NCBI RefSeq assembly: GCF_029867415.1
Contig: NW_026705575.1
Span: 310,001 to 374,000, forward strand
Length of the DNA stretch: 64,000 nucleotides
Direction: 5' to 3'
DNA from: Vicia villosa
Taxonomy: Eukaryota > Streptophyta > Magnoliopsida > Fabales > Fabaceae
Shown here: positions 12,801 to 23,781 of the stretch, piece after piece
Layout of the letters: every line of letters starts with the position of its first letter
Position numbering within the stretch: the stretch's first letter is position 1
Notes under the pieces: model-generated
What the model was told of the DNA's origin: nothing
Seen by the model: the letters and a program-made list of their open reading frames with translations, nothing else
The model's database searches: none
Program-made: the position numbers and the translations under genes

Positions 12801-13130
12801 TTCCATTAAAGGAAGTAACTTTCCCAATGGAAAATAGTGATAAGGATTAAACCAGTTTGTTCAGCACCTTCTTGGCATTTGATGCTGAATTTTCCATTAA
12901 AGGAAGTAACTTTCATTGAATTACTGAAAGCATTATCACATATTGTTTCAACATGTTTTTACTTAACAATAAGATTGTTAGTTCATTAGTGAACTACTAG
13001 TTGGTTTGATAGGAAAAACGATTGTTGTTTACTGTAGCACTACATCAAACACATCGTGTATGCAATTTCTACTGTATTTTTCAAAATTATTTGTTAGATA
13101 TAGATTTTCTTATTTTATAATTTTCTTCCT
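9880..13130. other. Long AT-rich intergenic region
   Basis: No coding region was found. Positions 10100-10330 contain an imperfect repeated phrase (TTTGATAGCAGTGTTTGATTT and variants) on both strands. Positions 10550-12700 are extremely AT-rich. A 91-bp tandem duplication near the right end is listed separately. Confidence 0.6.
12731..12912. repeat. 91-bp perfect or near-perfect tandem duplication
   Basis: Two copies begin TCCCAATGGAAAATAGTGAT at 12731 and 12822. Each copy carries the inverted words AATGGAAAAT and ATTTTCCATT near its ends, so each could fold into a long-loop hairpin. I saw no differences between copies, suggesting a recent event. Confidence 0.9.
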
Positions 13131-13139
13131 AAAATAGTC

Positions 13140-13284
13140 CGTAATTTTTCCGGTATTGTCCACGTGGCAGAATTCTAAAGTAGAACCGGTACTTTCGATT
13201 CACAGCAGTCCATGTCATATGGAGGGAATAGAAAAGCCAGCAGAATAATCTATTGTATGAACCAACAACCTGACAACTGTAATC
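13140..13284 (-). pseudogene. F-box/FBA-domain protein relic (decayed paralogue)
   Basis: On the minus strand from 13284 the frame gives SCQVVGSYNRLFCWLF followed by YRFYFRILPRG. This matches the segment NCQVIGTCNGLICLFF...YWFRLWNPATR of the intact F-box gene 1.4 kb away, including the cysteine and aromatic spacing. Only this piece of the F-box-associated region survives; no F-box motif or start codon is visible. It implies a former tandem pair. The call rests on my own alignment of the two segments in this window. Confidence 0.6.
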
Positions 13285-13730
13285 CAAACAGAATTCCATA
13301 ATAGATTATTGACTGCTTATAACAGCTTCCATTCTCTAGAGGTGCAAGCCCAAGAAGTGTTCAGTATTCTTCTGTAAACAAGTTCAATCTGATATTTGCA
13401 GGTAATAAAATGCCATTCATTTTTCAACCAAATAAAAGTCTGAATTTTATTAAAACTTGCAAATTGCTAGACTATAAGGTAAGGAAAACTTAAAGATGCA
13501 ACTAAGTATCAGTCACCATTGTGGTTCCTAATTTCAAGTATACAACCTATGCTTTGATCTCACTACATAAATCTTACAAATCGTCCCATCCTCTGATAAG
13601 AAAGGCTCTTCCTCTTACTCCCTATCTCCGATTGGTTCTCCAATTTGACTATCATCCAATGTTAAGATAGACGTTCTTTCCATACTTCCACACGCACATG
13701 TCATGTGCTTGGATTTGGAGTTACAGACCT

Positions 13731-13910
13731 ATCATTTAAAAATATGCATTAGACTAGAAGTAACACAACAAAAAGAGAAAAACGAGTGAATGCATATGAT
13801 AATGGTTAAAACAGAAGCCAAATCAAAACAAAGGCTACATAGCAATATACCATGCATCTTATGAAATATCCACACATGCTAAAAAATTGTAAAGAGTAGA
13901 AGAGAACTTA
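13731..13910 (-). other. Candidate 3' UTR intron of the F-box gene
   Basis: Reading the minus strand, the F-box stop codon TGA (13916-13914) is followed by AA and then GTAAGTTCTC, a consensus 5' splice site starting near 13910. A plausible acceptor, AAATGATAG|GTCTG, lies near 13731. If used, it would remove about 180 nt of 3' UTR without changing the protein. Such an intron lies within the usual NMD-tolerated distance of a stop. This is inference from splice-site quality only. Confidence 0.4.
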
Positions 13911-13913
13911 CTT

Positions 13914-15152
13914 TCAACAAGTTGAAACTAAACTTTCCACGTATTCCATGGGAGAAAACCAACCTAATTTGTTTGCAATTCTAGTTCTCCGTACTCTCTT
14001 TTCTCTCTGATTATATATAAATAGATGATTATCGTCATAATTTGCCAATATACATGTATCTCCATTCTTAGAAAGGTACAACGGCACATAATAAGTACTA
14101 AATTGACTTAGATAGTCGTCCATTTGAATGTCATTGTGTGTAATTTTAAATAACATAGTCCAAGACTTTTGAACTCCAAACTCCTTCATATGCCATATAA
14201 CAAATTCAGATCCCTTTAAATCATGCAAGAAACAAAGGCAGCCCATTAGAATATTAAGAGTTGGCTGAAAGAGGGGCACTTCATCAAAACCCGGAGGCAA
14301 CAAAAACTGTGTGCATGTCTCGGTTGAAAGATCAAGCGAAACAATAACAAACTGTTGTGCATTAGCAATAGACTTGCAATCATATTGATAAAATGGTTGG
14401 ATGTATTTGGGAAGAGCCAACCAGTTAACAGTACCATTCAAATGGAGACCATTATTAATGTTTTCGGTGTTGCCATATATCAAGCAAACAGGTATGGAAG
14501 AGCAAAATTGAAAATTTCTCCAACAATTATCACCCAAACTCAAAACTCCAAACTGATTTTTTATTGAAATTGCGTTCTCTTCTCGAACAGCAACCTTACT
14601 TAAGGCCACGACCTTGTAAGTACCAGTTGATATATCACTACCCAAAGTGAATTTGCAAGAGTCATATATAGTGTGATGGTCTTCAAAAATCCCTAGTTTT
14701 TTGGATAGTATCCTCGTGGCAGGGTTCCATAAACGAAACCAGTACTTCCGATAGCAATAATGGAAAAACAAACAGATTAATCCGTTGCAAGTACCAATTA
14801 CTTGACAATTGTCCTTACCACCACGGAAACTGTCGTTAGAAACAATGTTGGACGAATCTGTCTCGAGAAAACGAAGCACATGGAGGAATTTGACTATACT
14901 GGTAGGGTATCTCAGTTTCCTTGGTGTGAAAAGGAGGTATGGGTTTAGTGATGAATAGTTGAAGTGTTTTTGGACAAAGGCTGGATCGGTTATGAGAGTT
15001 TTCCATGTCTTGCTCACACATTTGAGTTGCAGGATCGTTTTCACAGGAAGCACACACAAAATTTCAGCAATGATTTCGTCAGGAATGAATGGCGGCAGTA
15101 GTGGTGAATTGGAATGAATTCGCTTTTTATTCGGAAGATAATCCATATTCAT
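13914..15152 (-). CDS. F-box protein with F-box-associated domain, 412 aa
   Basis: Probable substrate-recruiting subunit of an SCF (Skp1-Cullin-F-box) E3 ubiquitin ligase. The F-box lies at about residues 20-62 and includes PDEIIAEILCVLPVKTI and LKCVSKTWKTLI, with the conserved LP and the W after VSK. It is followed by the plant F-box-associated region: CNGLICLF near residue 120, then RLWNPATR, GSDISTGTYKVVAL, LNGTVNWLALP and a C-terminal beta-repeat region. The 412-residue length is normal for At3g23880-like F-box/kelch-related proteins, and the single exon is typical. The start is the first ATG, with a short basic N-terminus before the F-box. No frameshift or stop breaks it. The substrate cannot be predicted. 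It is the only clearly intact cellular gene in the window and is flanked by a decayed paralogue. Confidence 0.9.
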   Translation of the reverse strand: MNMDYLPNKKRIHSNSPLLPPFIPDEIIAEILCVLPVKTILQLKCVSKTWKTLITDPAFVQKHFNYSSLNPYLLFTPRKLRYPTSIVKFLHVLRFLETDSSNIVSNDSFRGGKDNCQVIGTCNGLICLFFHYCYRKYWFRLWNPATRILSKKLGIFEDHHTIYDSCKFTLGSDISTGTYKVVALSKVAVREENAISIKNQFGVLSLGDNCWRNFQFCSSIPVCLIYGNTENINNGLHLNGTVNWLALPKYIQPFYQYDCKSIANAQQFVIVSLDLSTETCTQFLLPPGFDEVPLFQPTLNILMGCLCFLHDLKGSEFVIWHMKEFGVQKSWTMLFKITHNDIQMDDYLSQFSTYYVPLYLSKNGDTCILANYDDNHLFIYNQREKRVRRTRIANKLGWFSPMEYVESLVSTC

Positions 15153-15682
15153 TGTAACCAGCGGCTACTGTAAACCTTATTATTATACAACTAAATAAGA
15201 CGGAAATAGGGTAGAAGAAGCTTTCTTCTTTACAACGCTCGCGTGAATTAAGGCCAGGTGTGAGAATACACGTGGTTGAGTTAAGATTTATCAAATTTAA
15301 ATTTGATCAGTTAAAAATATCCAAATTTTAAGTCTACCTGTAATCTCTTATAGATTTATTTTTAAGTTTAAGTTGATATTTTTAAAATTTTGATTGGTCT
15401 GCTGGCCATTAAAAAATCTATTTTATTTAAAGAAATTTAATTAATGTTTTTTTATAGGATTTAATTAATATTTATAAAAATAATTAATTAGAAAAATAGA
15501 TAATAAATATTTATCTGCATTGACTTATTTCACCTTAATTAGTAATATAAATTTTGTGAAATTATTTATTTATAGAAAAACTTATGAACACAATTGTGAC
15601 ACAATTTATTTTCAGATTATTTTTATAATTTTTTTAAGATGATTATATTTTATTTTATTTTAATTTCAAAGTATATGATAAA

Positions 15683-15683
<1 letters not shown>

Positions 15684-15750
<67 letters not shown>
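15684..15750. repeat. (AAT)n microsatellite
   Basis: About 22 uninterrupted ATA/AAT trinucleotides. Confidence 0.95.
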
Positions 15751-15751
<1 letters not shown>

Positions 15752-16002
15752 AACTATTCATATTTATCTAAATAAATCAGTTTGATAGAATTTTATTAGT
15801 AGGTCGGACCTATTCCACTCCTAGCCACAAGTCATGTAAATCCTTTGAATTTTGAAAAATTAAATATATTTTTCCCACAAAAATATAGTGTGTTTGGAAT
15901 TTGGGCACATTCTTAATTTCTGTCAAACACATATTAACTAGTTTGAATTATATTAACTAAATTTACTTTTAATGTAAATTTATCCAAAATAATATTATGG
16001 AG

Positions 16003-16160
16003 CATCTCATGTGTTCAAGGTTTCTTAACAGGTTCAACATCATCTCATGTGTTCAAGGTTTCTTAACAGGTTCAACATCATCTCATGTGTATAAATTCAA
16101 GCTTGTGGTATATAAATTCAAGCTTTCTTAACAGTATTCAACATCATCTCATGTGTTCTA
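16003..16160. repeat. 38-bp tandem repeats (CATCTCATGTGTTCAAGG...)
   Basis: Copies start at 16003 and 16041, with partial degenerated copies from 16079 and near 16145. An inserted phrase (TATAAATTCAAGCTT) is itself repeated in the third copy. The array lies directly upstream of the LINE-like relic. Confidence 0.8.
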
Positions 16161-16213
16161 ACAATAGCTTATACACTTTCACTTTAATTTGCATTTTTCT
16201 GTGTTCTGATATC

Positions 16214-16648
16214 ATGGAGCATACAAGTGGTACTGATAGCGTTGAAGCAGTCGAGTCGTTGACGACTCTTCCCACTTATCGTCGGAAGATTTGCTCGAGC
16301 TTCGTTTGGTTGGTACTATGCTATCAAACAAACCAGTTCGATACAATATGCTCAAGGAGAGATTATTGAAATTGTGGCAACCAAAACAAGGCATCAATAT
16401 TTCTAAGATGGCAGAAAATAAGTTCTTGTTTCAATTTTATCATGTGTGAGATTTGATAGTGTATCAGGGAAGGCCATGGCTCCTTGATAACTTATGCTAA
16501 TATTATGAAAGACCAATTTTGGAGATGAGCCACTCACTCTGTTGCTGAAAGAAGTTGAATTATGGGTACAAATTTATCAACTTCCATTTGGCTTCATGAA
16601 CGAAGAGGTCGGTGTTCTTATCGGTAATCACATCGGTAAATTCATCAC
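16214..16648 (+). pseudogene. LINE ORF1-like relic with DUF4283-type domain
   Basis: Starting at ATG 16214 the reading shifts frame near 16270. It then gives LRLVGTMLSNKPVRYNMLKE, LLKLWQPKQG and, after more damage, QGRPWLLDN, VELWVQIYQLPFGFMNEEV and LIGNHIGKF. This order (VGxxLSxKPVR, LxxxWxP, GPW-like, WVQIxxLPxxFxxxE, IGxxIGKF) is the DUF4283 region found at the N-terminus of plant LINE ORF1 proteins and related genomic fragments. Several frameshifts and an in-frame stop make it dead. It is cut off at 16649 by a CACTA-like terminus. Confidence 0.6.
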
Positions 16649-16805
16649 CACTACAACATTTTTGGCCTACGGCCACGCTAAATTTTTCCACAACTAAAAA
16701 ACTGTGGTCACATACAAGTTTTGGCCAAAGTTTTCAAATCGTAGACATATGTTTTGAAACATTGAATCCGGAGTATGAAATTGTGGTCTTTTCTTCATTT
16801 GCCAC
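16649..16805 (+). mobile_element. 5' terminus of a CACTA-like DNA transposon, interrupted by element D
   Basis: CACTACAAC at 16649 starts an abrupt change of sequence inside the LINE-like relic. It is followed by subterminal words (GGCCTACGGCCACG, ACTGTGGTC, TTGTGGTC) repeated in both orientations, typical of CACTA subterminal regions. Element D begins at 16806. The rest would lie right of the window. Only one terminus is visible, so the class is a motif-based inference. Confidence 0.45.
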
Positions 16806-19800
16806 TGTAATACGGTGAACTGACTTTTATATCGAAATGTCGCGGTAAGCAAGAGTCGCCACCGACTTTTATTTTATCCAAATATCGGAAAGGCTAAAAG
16901 AACAGTAAAATACCTTTTAAAAAGATTTTGAGTTCGGGGGGTAAATTATGCAAAGGGAAGGTTTAAAAAGCACCCTTTGCATCCATGGTTTTCCATGGGC
17001 TCTTAATTTGCTTTGCTCTTTTTGTTTCAGAAATGTAGAAGAAGTGAATACGGACTTTAGCTCGTAAATTAGCGTAGCCATATTGAAGAATTATGAGAAA
17101 GAATATTGAAAATGTTTTAGAGCAAGGCAAAGCAATTAAGGGCAATTTACCTTATAGTTTTGAGAATCTGTTCTTTTAGCCTTTCAGGGTGAAAGGGTCT
17201 GTCCTTGCCATAAGAAGGCAGGAAGCCTTTCATTTGGAGGTTGAAGGGTCATCGAAATATCCTTCGCCATAAGACTGACCCATGCCATAGAGAGACGGGT
17301 AGTCTGAGGGAAGGACCAGAATAGCCTTTTTCGTAGGCAGCCAGAGGATACCTTAGCCTTTTTCGTAGGCGACTTCCGAGGGTCGAGACCATGCATATCG
17401 AAGGCAGCATCATTAGGGACCATGATCTTAATCGAGGCAACTGGCTAAGGTATCCTCGTATTCGAGGGACTGACTATTCTGCAAAATAACACAAGGCAAC
17501 AGGCAACAGGAAACAAGGCAACAGAGAGGTTACCCTAACAGTGTGCGTGGGTGCATCAATCACGTGATTAATTCGATTAAATTATCTTATAATTAGTGAG
17601 GTTAATTCAATTCAAGGTTGCACTCTCTAAGTTACTAACCACGCAGTTTAATATAAAACAATAACAATAAAAATATGGGGAAAGGGACAATGAAACCAGC
17701 GGATCCCTAATAGGGTTTGACATAAGTAATAATAAAAGACAGAAAATATCAGGTTTAGGGTTTAGGGTTACCGATACTCGTAGCTTTGGCAATTTGACAA
17801 ACCCTGGAAAAGGCAAACAGAGTAGGGTGAGTGCATTATAGTTCAGACATCAAATACGGTTAACCATAATCAATAAAAAGTAAAAAAAATACGAGAAAAA
17901 GGGTAAAACACTTAGCTTCGATCAATGAAAATTGACGGGCAAAGGTTCGCCTCGAGCCTTAAGTATTGAACCTGATCATTAGAGAATCGACAAAAAATAT
18001 AAGTGTAGGAGAAATTCTATTGACGAAGGCACTAAACCCTAATTAAATAAAAAATCAGGCAAACAAATATATAAATAAAAGAAATTAAGACTTAGCTTCG
18101 TAGAGCGCGAGGCGCGTAGTCGGAAGGCGCTTGAAAAGACAATCCTGAAAAGGCACAGAAGAAGAAGATTTTTTCAGTGTAGGGAACGATCTCTGTAAAC
18201 CCTGATTAGGGTACGAATTTAAATAAGAGCATAGAAATAACTGGAATTAATTATTGGTCTCGCGACCTAATTAATTTAATCGTGATAAAAAATAAAATAA
18301 AACCGAGTGTGAAATATATTTTTTAGGAATTTTTGTGAATTAAATAATATATATATGAATTTTGAAAATATTTAAGTAATTAAATACAAATTAAGATAAG
18401 AAAATGAAATAAATACATAATTAAATAAATATGTAATTAAAATAAATTAAAATAAATATAAATATATTATTTATATAACAAAAAAGTCTTTTATAATAAA
18501 TTATATTTAGTTTATTATTATTAAGAAAAAATGATTTAAAACAATATATATAGGTATATTATAAATAAAATAAATGGTTGTGCAATAAAAAATAAAAAAA
18601 TTAGAAAATACTTAACTTTTATCCTGTGTGGACGCGCGCGTGGTAGTATGATGCACCTGCATCTTTATGAGTGTTGGATTGAGGATGATGATGATCAGAT
18701 GGCTGGATTGTGAGGTGCATCGTATACGCGCGAGTACGTGACGCACCAGATCAAAACGTAAAAGAAAAAACGCGCGCCTCTTGCTTTCAAATCGGACCAA
18801 TGCCAGCACGCCACGTCTCCATCTCCTTCCTTGAGAACCTGCAGAAACGATTTTACAGTGCATTTTTCTAAAGCGCTATAATAGGTCCTTGCCCTTTTAC
18901 ACCTGCGAACGCAAACAACATCCAAAACGCAGCAAAAATCTTTCGCGATCATACCATTATGATCGTCCAGATACGGTGATTTCACTGATAACTACGATTA
19001 GCCTTAATTTTTCCTAGAATCAAAAGCCCCAATTTGAAACCCTAATAGTCGCGAATGGCAATCCATGATATAAGCATGTAACAAGCGAATTGATAATACA
19101 GAAACATTCTAAACACCAAAACAAACCATAATATGCACTTTAAATCCATATATGATGCATGAAATCGCGAAATCGAAAACAAAAAAAATGTCTCAAACCG
19201 TGAATGAATGGGGGCGATTCTGGGAGTTCTGAGTGTTGGTACGGGTATGCTCTTGTCCGGAAAACGCTTAGGGATTGATTGGAATGCTTCTCTTGACCTG
19301 AATTGAGCTATAACTTGGAGTTGATGTGTGAATTTTTCTTGGTTGTTAGAGCTCGGATTTGGTGTTCTTGACTGCAGAATCCCTCCCCTAATGCTCTGAA
19401 TGGGTTCCCTACTTATAGTAGTACAAATTAGGTCACTCAAACAAGAAAGAATCTCATTGAATCCAATACTTGTGATCTTGGAAATTTTGGAAAATATTTT
19501 GAAAAATATATTTCTAATTCAAGCCAATATTTGATTTAATCATTCCAAATTAAGAGTGTACGAAATTTGATTGTCTATTTGTTCAAATGTTGATTGGATT
19601 TGATTGGAATCGGATCTTTAATTGAATATTTTGTTTTTTATGATTTATATAAATTAATTATCATATTTAAATGATCAAAAATTTCATATAAAATCAAATA
19701 AAAGTCAAAATTTCGTGGGAAATAGATTTTGGGCCTTTTGAATACTTGGAGACCAAGATTGAAGCAAAATAATTTGGGCCCATTTGCAAAAAATTCCAAG

Positions 19801-20589
19801 TTTCTTCACATTTTTCCCTCCAAAATGACCCAACTTTAATAAGGCCTATTTCTCTCATTTTTTGAGTTATGGAGGTGTTCTAAGACTTTTTAGAAACCTT
19901 AGAGAGTCCTCTAACCAATGTCTTTGGTCTCATATCAAAATTATTTTCCATGCTCATTTTATGTCCTTTTGAAAAAATGACTTTTGTTGACTTTTGAAAA
20001 GGACCTGTAATGTTTTGGTCCATATATCTCAAATGAAGCATTTTTAGACTTGGCATGTGAGAGACAAAATTGTAGAGAATCAAATTTCCTTCGAGATGAG
20101 CTTTGGATGGAAAATTTCTGATGTTCCATGTGAGAGTTATGGCTGGTCAAAGTTCAGTTGACTTTTCCTGTACAAAACCCTAATTTAGAAACTTTTTGAT
20201 TTGTTGATTTTTGATCTTTCCTCGATGAACCATGATAAATTCTTGATCAAATGGTGAATGATACTTCAAAATGAGGATCTTGACAAAAAATCAGGAGTTT
20301 TGACTTTACTTTGACCATAGTTGACTTTTAGGTCAAGATAGTCGACTATTGATTTTCTGAACAATTGAGTGACCATTCCTTTGAATTGAGCCTTGATACT
20401 TGTCATAGAGATAGTGTGAAATGTATTGATCCATATGAGATGCTTTGGAGCCATTGATTCACTGATTTTCCTTTGAATAAGTCAAACCCTAGTTTCAGAG
20501 CCTTGCATAGGAGAGTGTGTTCTGGAGCTTTGTGTATTGATTTGAATTTGTATAAGAGAAATTGTATGGGCAAATTTTGGGGTATGACA
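16806..20589 (-). repeat. Element D, 3' LTR (left copy, 3784 bp)
   Basis: The LTR starts TGTAATACGG and ends GGGGTATGACA (TG...CA on both strands). Positions 16806-17369 repeat at 26948-27511 with about seven differences by eye. On the minus strand a TATA-like CTATAAGTAGGG occurs at 19411-19420, giving a probable start of transcription about 30 nt further on. CpG-rich patches (ACGCGCGCG words) lie at 18620-18790. Small ORFs inside are chance frames. Confidence 0.9.
19411..19420 (-). promoter_or_regulatory. TATA-like box of element D LTR
   Basis: The minus strand reads TACTATAAGT in the LTR, followed by an A/C-rich leader-like sequence. This copy is the 3' LTR; the equivalent in the 5' LTR lies beyond the truncation. 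Confidence 0.45.
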
Positions 20590-20606
20590 ACTGCCCCTGT
20601 TCAATT
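20590..20606 (-). other. Polypurine tract of element D
   Basis: The minus strand reads TTGAACAGGGGCAGT directly before the LTR terminus TGTCATACCC. The AGGGGCA core is shared with the tracts of elements A and B. Confidence 0.75.
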
Positions 20607-20814
20607 ATCTTAAACCTGAAGATGTAGAGGGGTTTGTATGCCAGTCGGTATCCGAAGGTGGAAGATGATTGAACACTAGAATACCAAGAAATTTGCCCTA
20701 GCCGAAGTAGGGACTTTTGTCGGAGATAGGCTTGAAGATGCCATACAGGTGTTCGGAGAAGATGTATGATGGAGATGGGCTTAAAGATGCCATCCGGCTT
20801 GATATACTTGAGAG

Positions 20815-21610
20815 TCAGAATGTGTCGTACGTTAGACTATTCTCAATTGCATCCTCAGATGTCTGGAAAACCGTGCGTTAGGTCGAAGAATAGATCGTGC
20901 GTTAGACTATTCTCAATTGCATCTTCAGATGTCTGGAAAATCGTGCGTTAGGTCGATGTTTTTTGTATTGAGGAATGGAGATGGGCTTAAAGATGCCATC
21001 CAGATGTCGAGACTGAAATGTTTGAGAAGTAGTTGTTTGAATGTTGATCGTATAGTAGATGAATTAGATTTTTGGAGAGTTGGTCGTGTCAGCACTGTTC
21101 GTAGTAACTGAATTAGACTTTGGAAGATGATCGTGTCTACACCGTTCATGATGATAGAATTAGATCTTTTTTTTTTGTGTCAGCACCGTTCGTAGTAACT
21201 GAATTAGACTTAGGAAACAGTTGATCGTGTCCACACCGTTCGTGATGATGGAATTAGATCTCTTGTCGTGTCAGCACCGTTCGTGGTAACCGAATTAGAC
21301 TTTTAGAAGCAGTTGATCGTGTCCACATCCGTTTGTGATGATGGAATTAGAACTCTGAGATTTGATCGTGTCAGTACCGTTTGTAATACCTGAATTAGAT
21401 CTTGGAAAGATGATCGTGTCTATACCATTCGTAGTAACTGAATTAGACTGAGGGGGATAATTGATTGTTTAAGGAACCGTCTGAGGTATCGACTTAAATT
21501 CGAGGGTAGATTTTTTAAGGAACCGTCTGAGGTATCGACTTAAATTTTGAAGGTAGATCATTAAGGAACCGTCCAAGGTATCGACTTAGATCCGAAGGTC
21601 TTTGAAGTTG
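20815..21610. repeat. Element D 3' UTR minisatellites, including a higher-order array
   Basis: Three tandem families follow each other: a duplicated ~71-bp phrase (GTGCGTTAGACTATTCTCAA, 20820-20960); an array of ~45-bp half-units ending GAATTAGA at about 21080-21450; and three copies of AAGGAACCGTC(T/C)(G/A)AGGTATCGACTTA at about 21470-21590. In the second, CAGCACCGTTCGTAGTAACT-type units alternate with CACACCGTTCGTGATGATGG-type units. Tandem repeats in this position are a known property of Ogre/Tat 3' regions. Confidence 0.85.
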
Positions 21611-22717
21611 TTTATTTGACTGCAGCAGTAACCTGAAAAAAGCAAAGTTAGTTTTTTATGACATGTCATGATGCATGTAATGCGTTTATGTGACGGGATT
21701 CTCAAAATAAATGAGAACCTTGCATGTTATGTACGCATTTGTCGCGATGTATTATGTATTATGTATGAACATGTATGCGATTGTATGAATATGTTTATGA
21801 TTTATGACGTATGACTATGATTTATGTTGTCTTGATTGAGAAACTAAATCTCCATGTCCTTGTAATTTTGTTGTCTGATCTTATTTGAAGATGCTCAGCT
21901 GGGAATTTATGATTCTTGCTTGGGGATGATTAGTAACTTGATGGACCCTGATTGGGGACAAAAGTATTTGGAAGAGAGCAAAGTGTTGGAGAACCAGCAG
22001 TGTTGAAGATGTAAACTTTGTTGGGGAGCCATGTCTTTGTTGAGAGCGTTTGAAGATATCTTCTTAATGATTACTCTGTGGGGATATGATCTTGTGAGCC
22101 CAGCTCTATGGGGAGACATGGATGAAAGTTGCCCCCGGTATTATAGTAGCTACCATTCCTAGATTTGATTAGGACGCACCACTAAGTATTGATCTAGATG
22201 TCAAACTGGAATTGCCCCTGTCAGTAGGAATTTTGGAAAGATTCCCCTCGCGAGGACTTCATGAGATGCGTACTATGGGCGACGTGCCCCTAGTAATCAT
22301 AAACTTAGGACGATGCCCCTGACTATTTTGACCCCCCTTGAGAGATTCTCGGAGTATTGACTTGATTGCCCCAGATTGATTGGGAAAACGTGTCGTGCCC
22401 CTTGTGTACATAAGAGACGTTGCTTCTCGGGGTAATCTTGTCTATCGGGATGACCTTCAGTCATTAGTTGTACCCTGTGCAAGTTCTTTCAGATGCTAAC
22501 ATTTGAGATTATGTAGCAAAATATGTTTAATAATGAATTCATGAGATGCAATGCATACGTCTGTCTTGAGTCTTTGGAAAACACTAAAACAAAAGATGTA
22601 AAAGCGTGATATTTGTAAAAATATGCTATTTGTAACAATGTGATGTTTATAAAAACAGGATATCAACTTATCATTTGTAGTAAACCTTAAGGAGTCGGGA
22701 TACCTTTTTGGTGACAG
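21611..22717. other. Element D 3' UTR, non-coding
   Basis: No coding capacity. It contains ATG/CATG-rich low-complexity words (21660-21830) and short GGGG-containing phrases (TGCCCCTG, TGCCCCTAG) at 22120-22400, possibly degenerate minisatellite units. Confidence 0.6.
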
Positions 22718-22870
22718 TATGCTTTCGAACTAACCATGCTTCAATTAGGACTTTCAAGGGTTGTAACGTGGCTTGGTTCACGGTTTAAGAAACAAAGGAT
22801 AATGGCTTAAAAATTATTTATACCCATCCCCTTCTTCGTGATGTTCTTCAATCCTATGCTCAGTGAATTC
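22718..22870 (-). other. Non-coding block conserved between elements D and B (block 1)
   Basis: The block from TATGCTTTCG through CTTCAATTAGGACTTT, GGTTGTAACGTGG and GAAACAAAGGAT to CCTTCTTCGTGATGTTCT recurs at 34088-34240 of element B in the same place relative to the element. No frame is open through it, so conservation suggests an RNA- or DNA-level role or shared ancestry. It lies in the 3' UTR in element sense. Confidence 0.7.
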
Positions 22871-23052
22871 AACTTATGCATTCAGGTTCCAAGAGACTTT
22901 TGGATTTGCACCTTTGATCATGATGATGGTTCACAAGCAAAGAGAACTTTTGAGATGGCAGTCACTTCTTCCTTTTGGTAGTCACAACATTGTGTTGTTC
23001 AAGATTTTATTGACTTCTCTTCTTTCATCCTTTTGATATCCCTTACTTTTGC

Positions 23053-23140
23053 CTGAACTGTTTATTTTGAGCTTACAGTCAGCGGGATGCCTTGATTTTT
23101 TGCCTAAGTCGTCTTTTTGATTTTTGACTTAGCAGGCTTT
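23053..23140 (-). ncRNA. Two structured 3' UTR stem-loops in element D (same family as element A array)
   Basis: On the minus (element-sense) strand, copy 1 pairs TAAGTC (23131-23126) with GACTTA (23110-23105) and is followed by GGCAAAAAAT. Copy 2 pairs CTGA-CTGT (23082-23075) with ACAG-T-TCAG (23061-23053), one bulged base, followed by GCAAAAGT. Both are preceded by CC(T/C)GC. The layout (stem, variable loop, stem, GGCAAAA tail, two copies) matches B and, more elaborately, A. Confidence 0.6.
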
Positions 23141-23334
23141 TCTTTGTATATATGTTTTTTCATCATTTTTTTTGAAAGATGTTGATTGCCTTACTTAATG
23201 ATCGATGAACCATCATTAGCTTTTGATTGACATCTCCCACGCTTCTTTGATGTGTGCGGATGAACGCTTGTGATTGAAATCTTCGTTGAAAGGTGTACTG
23301 AATGATTCTTCTTAAAATAGAATGCACAGCCAAA

Positions 23335-23515
23335 TTAATTGAGAATTACCCTGCCCCAGGTTAGGATCACGGGTTTTAATTAGTACAAGAAAGAAACTTC
23401 TACTTCTTAGGCTCAAAGGGGGTTGACGAGGGATTAACATCCTTATATCTCCGCTGTTTAGGAATTGAAACAATGCCTGTACATCGTCAGCATAGTCCGC
23501 TCAAAAGCATACTGT
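23335..23515 (-). other. Non-coding block conserved between elements D and B (block 2)
   Basis: Shared phrases in order are CTACCCTGCCCC-like, TTAGGCTCAAAGGGG, GTTGACGA, then a ~30-bp identical run containing GAATTGAAACAATGCCTGTA and CATCGTCAGCA. It corresponds to 34765-34940 in B and lies just downstream of gag in element sense in both elements. Confidence 0.7.
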
Positions 23516-23781
23516 ATGAGATTGCGGTATCTTTTTCGTCATCCTCCCTCAAAAGGTATACAACTTTAGCAGGAGTTAAGTATCACAAAGACATATGCAG
23601 AATAAAGACATAATTTAAAATGAGTGATAACGAAAATAATTTATTCAAGACAAACATATGCAATGCACTGATGATGATTATTAAAACAGATAATGTCTAT
23701 ATAATTTTAATGTTTAAACAAACAGAATAGAAATTGCAAATGAAAGTAAATCTAATGATCTAAAGTTCATCCACTCTAACA

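Larger units (their letters stand above)
15153..16213. other. Upstream region of the F-box gene and AT-rich spacer
   Basis: The first ~150 bp upstream of the F-box start codon form its presumed leader/promoter; a TATAATAATAA-like word lies within 25 bp of the ATG and no stronger TATA box was clear. The remainder is AT-rich with two simple or tandem repeats listed separately. No gene was found. Confidence 0.5.

Noticed and set aside
22120..22500. Possible protein gene in the GC-richer stretch of element D 3' region
   Set aside because: No frame is open beyond about 70 codons and the repeated TGCCCCTG phrases point to degenerate tandem sequence.
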